From positions 62,001 through 126,000 of the forward strand of contig NZ_JAOEFX010000012.1 in assembly GCF_025421775.1 (NCBI RefSeq): 64,000 bases of DNA. The letters run 5' to 3'. The position numbers and the translations under genes were made by a program. Source of the DNA: Paenarthrobacter aurescens (GTDB taxonomy: Bacteria; Actinomycetota; Actinomycetes; Actinomycetales; Micrococcaceae). Each line of letters starts with the position of its first letter. The first letter of the stretch is position 1. Positions 59,101 through 64,000 of the stretch are shown piece after piece. The notes below the pieces were generated by a model that did not search any database, was not told the origin of the DNA, and saw nothing but the letters and a program-made list of their open reading frames with translations.

Positions 59101-59814
59101 TCAGTAACCCGGCAGAAGTCCACGGACAGTTGCTTGAAGCTTCTCCAGAGCCGCGTCGTCATGCTTGCTGATTGCGAACCGCATGAGTCCGCGGCATGCC
59201 AGTCCGGCGTCCGTTAGGTCACCGCTGAGCAGGAATTCAAGCAGCTCGTCACTCGGAAGCAGTCGAACGAAGCCCGCCCCGGAGCCGTCCCATGATGGGT
59301 CGCCTCCGGGGCGGGCTTCTGCTGCGATGGCCAGGTGCTTTCGCCGTGAAGAATTGGCAGACCACCATTCGGATCCGGCGTAGTACACGGAGGATGCGTG
59401 ATACCCGGTTTCTTCCACCAACTCGCGGTGAGCTGCTTTTTCCGGGTCTTCGCCCTGGCCCACGTAGCCACCGGGAAGCTCCAGCAGGGTCCGTCCTGGA
59501 CCTACACGAAACTGTTCAAACAACACCACGTCGGTGCCGCCCTCCGTGAAGGCAAGCATGGCGGCGGAATCCGCGCCGGCAATGACGTCCCATTCGGAGA
59601 CAGAGCCGTCAGCTTCCAAATATGTGTCTCGATTTACGGTGACCGAGCCTTTGTAGGCCCTGGTACTCCAAAGCTTTCGCCACAGTTCCTCCGAATTGCT
59701 CAAGGTTGGCGGTTGTTCCTGAGCTCCCGACTGAATCTCCACATCATGCCCAACGACGCAGCCGCGATGATGATTCCGCAAAGAGTGGACCACCAATTTT
59801 GTGCTGCGGTTCAT
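59101..59814 (-). CDS. NUDIX hydrolase (ADP-ribose pyrophosphatase-like)
   Basis: The 237-residue protein has an intact Nudix box (GYVGQGEDPEKAAHRELVEETG) and upstream LFEQFRVGPGRTLLELPGG, as in ADP-ribose pyrophosphatases. A GTG at 59742 would give a 213-residue protein starting VEIQSGAQEQ, equally credible; neither start has a good ribosome site. The gene is convergent with gamma-glutamyltransferase and divergent from the peptide/ABC cluster. Confidence 0.85.
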   Translation of the reverse strand: MNRSTKLVVHSLRNHHRGCVVGHDVEIQSGAQEQPPTLSNSEELWRKLWSTRAYKGSVTVNRDTYLEADGSVSEWDVIAGADSAAMLAFTEGGTDVVLFEQFRVGPGRTLLELPGGYVGQGEDPEKAAHRELVEETGYHASSVYYAGSEWWSANSSRRKHLAIAAEARPGGDPSWDGSGAGFVRLLPSDELLEFLLSGDLTDAGLACRGLMRFAISKHDDAALEKLQATVRGLLPGY

Positions 59815-59832
59815 GGTGGGTCATGGCGTCGC

Positions 59833-59925
59833 CACCTAGACGACCACCAAAGGCACTCATTTTTTGCCCAGAGAGCACCTAGAACCCCTGAAACACCACT
59901 CATTTCACCGGTCCACAACACCTAG
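59833..59925. promoter_or_regulatory. 43-bp-spaced direct repeats upstream of the small peptide genes
   Basis: CACCTAG occurs at 59833, 59876 and 59919, exactly 43 bases apart. In the first two units CACTCATTT also recurs at an identical 21-base offset (59854 and 59897). A period of about four helical turns puts the sites on one face of the DNA, as for an activator or repressor array. It lies about 100-200 bases upstream of the peptide start at 60028. Confidence 0.6.
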
Positions 59926-60027
59926 CACCCTTTTCACCTTGCAGGCTGAACACGACGTGGTTCTCGATCTAGCCCATGGGGGAATCCGTTACCAGGAAAA
60001 GCTATTTCCCACTCTCAAGGAGAAGAA

Positions 60028-60186
60028 ATGAACTGGCAGCAAATAAGCTGTTTGGCTGGGTTTCTCGGGCACGTCGTCGCTACAGGATCACTGATTGCGG
60101 CGGCTTTTACAGGCGGAGCGACACTCGTCATTGGCGGAATCGCCTACTCGCTAAGTGCACTGGCAACCATGCTCGGCTGCGGTTAG
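60028..60186 (+). CDS. 52-residue hydrophobic Gly/Ala-rich peptide, candidate bacteriocin-like
   Basis: The peptide begins MNWQQISCLAGFLG and is rich in Gly, Ala, Thr (IAAAFTGGATLVIGGIAY), with Cys at 8 and 51 near the two ends and terminal LGCG. AAGGAG stands at perfect spacing, so translation is strong. A second small hydrophobic peptide and an ABC-2 transporter follow. No Sec-type signal or canonical double-glycine leader is clear. It could be a leaderless or modified antimicrobial peptide, a signal peptide or a small transporter subunit. Function inferred from context only. Confidence 0.65.
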   Translation: MNWQQISCLAGFLGHVVATGSLIAAAFTGGATLVIGGIAYSLSALATMLGCG

Positions 60187-60193
60187 GCAAGAA

Positions 60194-60343
60194 ATGAAGT
60201 TATTGACGCTAACGGCAGCTTGCTTGTTCTTCATCACGGCTGTCATCGCGTTTTTTAGTAATCCCTGGATGGCAGCGCTCTCCCTCACGGCTTCCATCGC
60301 GATGGTTGCAACCTGGGTGGTCTACAAGAGGCAGAGCAAGTAG
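60194..60343 (+). CDS. 49-residue membrane peptide with two helices
   Basis: The peptide begins MKLLTLTAACLFFITAVIAF, has a second helix MAALSLTASIAMVATWVV and the basic tail YKRQSK. It starts seven bases after the first peptide gene. It might be a second peptide of a two-component system, an immunity peptide, or a transporter accessory. It is too small for a sure call. Confidence 0.6.
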   Translation: MKLLTLTAACLFFITAVIAFFSNPWMAALSLTASIAMVATWVVYKRQSK

Positions 60344-60358
60344 GCGTTCATCACCGGA

Positions 60359-60392
60359 GCCGTGCCCGACGCTGAGTCAGGCCGGGCACGGC
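60359..60392 (+). terminator. hairpin between small peptides and ABC transporter
   Basis: GCCGTGCCCG (60359-60368) pairs with CGGGCACGGC (60383-60392), a 10-bp stem with a 14-base loop and no T run. It could act as a partial terminator or stabiliser, giving a high ratio of peptide to transporter message. Confidence 0.45.
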
Positions 60393-60426
60393 ATCCCCCA
60401 CGCGAAGTGACCCCTATGGAGGACGC

Positions 60427-61344
60427 ATGAATTTCATCAACGTTGAGAACCTCTCCAAGCACTTCGGGCAATTCCGGGCCTTGAATGACATCAACTTCTC
60501 GGTGGCTGCCGGGAGATCCATGGCCATCATAGGTCCCAACGGATCAGGAAAAACGACCCTTGTCCGCTGCCTTCTGGGCTTGCTGGCCCCGAGCGAAGGT
60601 ACAGCAGACATCGCTGGGTTGCCCTACGACCCGCGCCATCCATCACGTGTTGGCTATCTGCCGGAGGAACGTGGAAACTTCCAACGTGATACGCCCCTGG
60701 ACGTGATCCGTCTCTTTGGAAAACTCCGCGGCCTCAGCCATAGCGACGCTACTTCCCAAGCGTACGACTACCTCGATGAGGTTGCCCTGACCGCACAAGC
60801 ACGCGTGCCAATACAGACGCTATCGAACGGGCAACAGCAGAAGATTCATCTGGGAGTCACCTTTATTGGTAACCCGGACCTCCTGGTTTTGGACGAACCT
60901 ACGCGAGGATTCGATCCAATCAACCAAGCAATCTTCAAAACGTTCTTGCAAAGGCAACTGCGCGAAGGGACCACTCTCATTCTCGTGACAAACCAGATGC
61001 ACGAAGTTGAAGAACTCACCGACCATGTCCTCTTCCTGCGTAACGGCGACCAATATTTTGTTGGGGAGGTGGAGGACGCGAGGCAAAAGCTTGGTGGGCG
61101 TCGCACGGTCCTGACCTACACCGGAGAACTACCGGCAAAGGCACAGCAGTGGGAGCTAAAGGCTTTGGAGAAGGGAACGGTACTCATGGACAGCCAACAT
61201 GAGCTGCGCTCAGCCAACCAAATGCTGCAACAGCTGCTCAGCGCCGGCGTGAACGTGACGGACTTCAACACGCGGTTGTCGAGTCTCGATGAAATATTCG
61301 TCGGCGTCTATGGCGAAACCGGGCAGTTCGGAGATCTGAACTGA
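60427..61344 (+). CDS. ABC transporter ATPase (ABC-2 export type)
   Basis: The 305-residue ATPase has Walker A GPNGSGKTT, signature LSNGQQQK (LSGGQ variant), Walker B LLVLDEPTRG and H-loop ILVTNQMHEV with Asn in place of the usual His. A C-terminal extension (about 220-305) is typical of NatA/DrrA-like ATPases. It is transcribed with the preceding peptides and overlaps the permease start by one base. The altered H-loop and signature need checking against close homologues. Confidence 0.93.
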   Translation: MNFINVENLSKHFGQFRALNDINFSVAAGRSMAIIGPNGSGKTTLVRCLLGLLAPSEGTADIAGLPYDPRHPSRVGYLPEERGNFQRDTPLDVIRLFGKLRGLSHSDATSQAYDYLDEVALTAQARVPIQTLSNGQQQKIHLGVTFIGNPDLLVLDEPTRGFDPINQAIFKTFLQRQLREGTTLILVTNQMHEVEELTDHVLFLRNGDQYFVGEVEDARQKLGGRRTVLTYTGELPAKAQQWELKALEKGTVLMDSQHELRSANQMLQQLLSAGVNVTDFNTRLSSLDEIFVGVYGETGQFGDLN

Positions 61345-62543
61345 TGGACATTCCGAATCGGACCCTGCTGGCTTTCGAACTCAAACGACATTTCAGGAGG
61401 AAGAGCTACTGGGGAGCGGCAGCCATCGTCCCCCTTGTGGTCATCGTATTGGTGATCCTGGCTCAGTTGGGCGCGGCAGCCACCAAGAGCAATGGGTCGA
61501 GCGACACGGTGGGCGTGATGACGTTCTACTACGCAGATCCCGGGAACTTCATTGACAGCAAGCTTGCCGATGAATCCGGGGGCACCCGTGTACTTGATGC
61601 TGCCGCAGCCATCGAAGACGTGGCCGCCGGCAGCAAGCAAACTCTGCTGGTGTACCCCACGGACCTCAGCAGTGGCCGGATAGACATCTATGAGAACAAC
61701 ACCGGCTTGGTAGGTGATCAACGGTCTACGGCGTTGGCCCGCCAACTATTGCAAGTCTCCCTGGTGCGAGGGCTTGAAACGCCCGAATTGACCAAACCTC
61801 TGACAGGGAGCATCGAAGTCAATCGTGTTGGCTACAGAAATGGCAGCACCGACCCCGGCTTGTGGTCCGTTGCGCCTCCATTGGTCTACTTGCTCCTGTT
61901 TTTCGCAGTGACAATTTTCCTGGGTCAGCAGATCATGTCCAGTTTCGCGGAGGAACGGGAACAGAAGATCCGCGAAATACTCTTTCTGGACGCGTCTCCG
62001 GCAAGCGTCTACGCAACCAAAATCTTGACCACTGCCACGCTGGGTCTGGTTCAGCTCCTGGTCATGTCGCTGCCGCTCGGGATCTTCTACCTGGCGGCTG
62101 GCAGGGACCTTGGCCTCCCCTTGCCTGCTATCGATCTCTGGGTGTTCGATGCTTCGAAGATGGCCGTGGGACTGGTGATTCTTGCCCTTGGCGTCAGCTT
62201 CATGGTGGCAATTCATGCAGCAATCGGTGCCCGGATCAGAAGTGCTCGTGAGGGTTCTGCGTTTGCCACGTTGTTCGTCCTCATGATGTTCGCCCCCGGA
62301 TACACGTTGGGCCTGCTTTCGGAGGATCCGGGATCACCCATTGTTCAGGTCCTCACGTTCTTTCCTCCGACGGCACCCAGCACCCTGCTCTTCAGGAACG
62401 CTTTCGGAAACGTCTCGACGGCCGAGCTCATTGTCAGCTGCGTCATCCTCTTGGCAGCCACCATCCTCGCCTTCGTCATTGGGCGACGCGTCTACTCCGG
62501 CAAGGGAACAAGGCGAGGCGTCATCGGAAGCCTGGGGAAGTAG
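61344..62543 (+). CDS. ABC-2 type permease (NatB-like)
   Basis: The 399-residue protein has an N-terminal helix, a large outer domain (about 50-170; TVGVMTFYYADPGNFIDSKLADESGG), and then five to six membrane helices (VYLLLFFAVTIFLGQQIMSSFAEEREQKIREILFLDASP and on). The EEREQKIxEIL loop is the NatB/ABC-2 hallmark. It starts in the stop codon of the ATPase gene. It probably exports the small peptides or protects against them. Confidence 0.92.
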   Translation: MDIPNRTLLAFELKRHFRRKSYWGAAAIVPLVVIVLVILAQLGAAATKSNGSSDTVGVMTFYYADPGNFIDSKLADESGGTRVLDAAAAIEDVAAGSKQTLLVYPTDLSSGRIDIYENNTGLVGDQRSTALARQLLQVSLVRGLETPELTKPLTGSIEVNRVGYRNGSTDPGLWSVAPPLVYLLLFFAVTIFLGQQIMSSFAEEREQKIREILFLDASPASVYATKILTTATLGLVQLLVMSLPLGIFYLAAGRDLGLPLPAIDLWVFDASKMAVGLVILALGVSFMVAIHAAIGARIRSAREGSAFATLFVLMMFAPGYTLGLLSEDPGSPIVQVLTFFPPTAPSTLLFRNAFGNVSTAELIVSCVILLAATILAFVIGRRVYSGKGTRRGVIGSLGK

Positions 62544-62630
62544 CCGTGGCCGGTGGCTGCAAGCCTTATGACTACGGGTGAGATTCATCATTGGCTATGC
62601 TGGGCACTCGATGATGGGGGGCGTCACAAC

Positions 62631-63032
62631 ATGAAGAAGATCCATGGCAAGAGTGCCAACGGTTATTGGTTGATGTTGGCGGGCTGGTACGGACTGACCA
62701 TCGGTCTCGCGACGATGACCCCAATGCCCTGGCTCCTGGTGGTGGGCGGGATCTTCATCGTTTTTCCCTTGGTTGTGGGCTTGCTCTATGGGCAGATCGG
62801 CCGCAAAGTTCAGCACAAGCCAGGTCCGGACAGCCCGGCGATTGGCATCGTGGCTACCGTCTTCGCCGTGGTGGCCACACTTCTGCATGGCTCCTCAATC
62901 GTTGGATGGGCAGGGCCGGTCCTGGGCTTAGCCACGTTCATCGGCATGTACCTTTGCCTACGCCGGTACGGTCACTTCCGTACGAGCCTCCAGGAGGTTT
63001 CGCCCGACCAGCAAAGGGAGAACGCTCGCTGA
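62631..63032 (+). CDS. 133-residue membrane protein, candidate immunity component
   Basis: The protein has four hydrophobic helices (WLMLAGWYGLTIGLATMT, PWLLVVGGIFIVFPLVVGLLYG, SPAIGIVATVFAVVATLL, WAGPVLGLATFIGMYLCL), a basic loop GRKVQHKP and a charged tail. GGGGG precedes the ATG at 62631. It follows the permease by 87 bases, is probably in the same transcript, and ends inside a palindrome. Its size and topology fit bacteriocin immunity or accessory membrane proteins; this is inference. Confidence 0.7.
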   Translation: MKKIHGKSANGYWLMLAGWYGLTIGLATMTPMPWLLVVGGIFIVFPLVVGLLYGQIGRKVQHKPGPDSPAIGIVATVFAVVATLLHGSSIVGWAGPVLGLATFIGMYLCLRRYGHFRTSLQEVSPDQQRENAR

Positions 63033-63042
63033 TCAGCGAGCG
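63023..63042 (+). terminator. 20-bp perfect palindrome over the cluster's last stop codon
   Basis: CGCTCGCTGATCAGCGAGCG is perfectly self-complementary and includes the TGA stop. With no loop bases it would form a hairpin only with central melting, and no T tract follows. It could be a weak terminator or protein-binding site at the end of the operon. Confidence 0.4.
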
Positions 63043-63217
63043 CTCACCGCTTGATGGCTTGGAGCGTAGCCGCGTCGCCGGTGGCGAATCCTGGATGAAT
63101 CGCTTGCCAGGGGGGCTGGCTGAACTGCCTGGGAGGGAACGGAAACGCAAGGAGAATGAGATCTCCCGATGGCGCCAAATGTTCCAGGAAATGGAACACC
63201 AGCGACGCTCCAGCCTC

Positions 63218-63262
63218 CAAAAAGCCCCGGCCACCCAGTCAATCGACTGAGCGGCCGGGGCT
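63218..63262 (-). terminator. rho-independent terminator of the MFS gene
   Basis: AGCCCCGGCC (63223-63232) pairs with GGCCGGGGCT (63253-63262), and on the minus strand the stem is followed by TTTTTGG. It is 16 bases after the MFS stop codon. Confidence 0.85.
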
Positions 63263-63277
63263 CCTGCACCAACGAAC

Positions 63278-64000
63278 CTACAGAACCGTGGTCCGAGTCA
63301 GCGACAGGTCCTTCGTCTCGCGGAAGAACAGGACCACAACCACAGCGGATACCAGCGCCATGCCCATCAGGTAGAAGGCGGGGGCCAGCGGAGTTCCGAA
63401 GCCAGCAACCAAGCCGGTGGCCACGAACGGAGCAGTTCCACCGAACAATACGTACGCCAGGGTGTAACCGATGGCGGAACCAGAAGAACGTACCGAAGGC
63501 GGGAACATCTCCACCAAAGCCGGCACGTTTGATGTTCCGATCACGGCTACCAAGGCACCCAGGACACTGGTGCCCACGATCGCGAACCCGAGCCCCAGCG
63601 GCATGATGGAGAACGCCGGAATGGTCATCACCACGAATCCAACACAGGCCACCAGCAGCATCCGTTTCCGCCCATACCGGTCGCTCGCTCGAGCAGCCAG
63701 GGGACAAACCGCCGTGTACACCAGCATGGTGATCACGCTGGTGATCATGGATTCCGCCGACGAGTAGCCGAGGCTCGACGTCATGTAGGCGATCATGTAG
63801 CTGCTCATCAGGTAGTACGCGATGGCATTGGTGATGCTGTAGCCGAAGAGCGTGAAGATCTGGCGCGAGCACATCCGGATGGCATCGCCCAGGGGCCGCT
63901 TGGCAACTTCGCCCGTCTTCTCCAGACCACGGAACACCGGGGTGTCGTCAACCCTTGACCGGATGTAGAGGCCAATGAGCCCAAGAGGCGCAGCCAGCAG
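63278..64000 (-). CDS. MHS-family MFS transporter (5' end outside window)
   Basis: The frame is open to the right edge. The visible 241 residues start LLAAPLGLIGLYIRSRVDDTPVF, the conserved centre of the metabolite:H+ symporter (MHS: ShiA/ProP/KgtP) family. The C-terminal six helices follow, with the loop ARASDRYGRKRML, MFPPSVRSSGSAIGYTLAYVLFGG and a final VLFFRETKDLSL. It likely imports a carboxylate, betaine or shikimate-like compound. The window holds only the C-terminal half. Confidence 0.92.
   Translation of the reverse strand: MLAAPLGLIGLYIRSRVDDTPVFRGLEKTGEVAKRPLGDAIRMCSRQIFTLFGYSITNAIAYYLMSSYMIAYMTSSLGYSSAESMITSVITMLVYTAVCPLAARASDRYGRKRMLLVACVGFVVMTIPAFSIMPLGLGFAIVGTSVLGALVAVIGTSNVPALVEMFPPSVRSSGSAIGYTLAYVLFGGTAPFVATGLVAGFGTPLAPAFYLMGMALVSAVVVVLFFRETKDLSLTRTTVL

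Noticed and set aside
62666..63250. Plus-strand frame after the membrane protein with a charged C-terminus
   Set aside because: It runs through the real gene in another frame and across the terminator of the MFS gene; no ribosome site at an internal start.

Overview
The window is GC-rich, gene-dense DNA of actinobacterial type. Codon choice, MHS and SulP transporters, two rhamnogalacturonan lyases, SRPBCC/ArsR pairs, many GTG starts and a LAxTG-type sorting signal all point to a soil Micrococcales of the Arthrobacter/Paenarthrobacter group. This assignment is inferred from protein style, not from a database search. No rRNA, tRNA, CRISPR array, transposase or phage gene was seen.

Layout. 1-6.9 kb: SulP transporter fused to carbonic anhydrase (runs off the left edge), a tightly overlapping operon of acyl-CoA dehydrogenase-like, PIG-L/methyltransferase and family 2 glycosyltransferase genes, an adenylate kinase, and an SRPBCC/ArsR pair. 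7-17 kb: a pectin (rhamnogalacturonan I) and catabolic block. It holds a PL26-like exolyase and a PL11-like secreted lyase that share LacI-type operator sequences, plus an RpiR regulator beside an MFS-GAF-amidohydrolase operon. 17-25 kb: SDR enzymes, a glycosyltransferase with a 58-residue LAATG membrane protein, a secreted GH16-like protein, TetR/SDR and Xre/membrane-protein pairs, each with a visible palindromic operator. 25-36 kb: MOSC protein, heterodimeric ABC exporter, azoreductase/HxlR pair, hydrolase, CYTH-CHAD protein and small envelope or stress-type proteins. 36-42 kb: an IclR-controlled cluster (SLC13 permease, CoA transferase, enoyl-CoA hydratase), a nucleotide-kinase-like gene and a MarR/SnoaL pair.

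42.6-50 kb is different. It is an island of about a dozen small, mostly orphan soluble proteins on both strands, several resembling immunity proteins of polymorphic toxins (Imm33-like, Imm40-like, Tdi1/GAD-like). They are separated by twelve copies of a roughly 30-bp palindromic repeat built around GTCCGGTAAAGGATC. No toxin gene lies in the window. One member carries an in-frame TGA.

51-54 kb holds a compact, apparently co-regulated set: a NrtR-type Nudix regulator with an intact Nudix box, an SPFH protein without a membrane anchor, and a diverged NAD-kinase-like protein. Two similar 21-bp palindromes lie between the regulator and the SPFH gene. 55-59 kb carries a lipoprotein, a tyrosine-phosphatase-like protein, gamma-glutamyltransferase and a Nudix hydrolase. 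60-63 kb carries two very small hydrophobic peptides, an ABC-2 transporter and a membrane protein behind a promoter region with 43-bp-spaced direct repeats, a candidate peptide (bacteriocin-like) export system. An MHS-family MFS transporter runs off the right edge.

The best candidates for undescribed biology are the immunity-like cassette island with its palindromes, the NrtR-SPFH-NADK module, and the small-peptide/ABC cluster.
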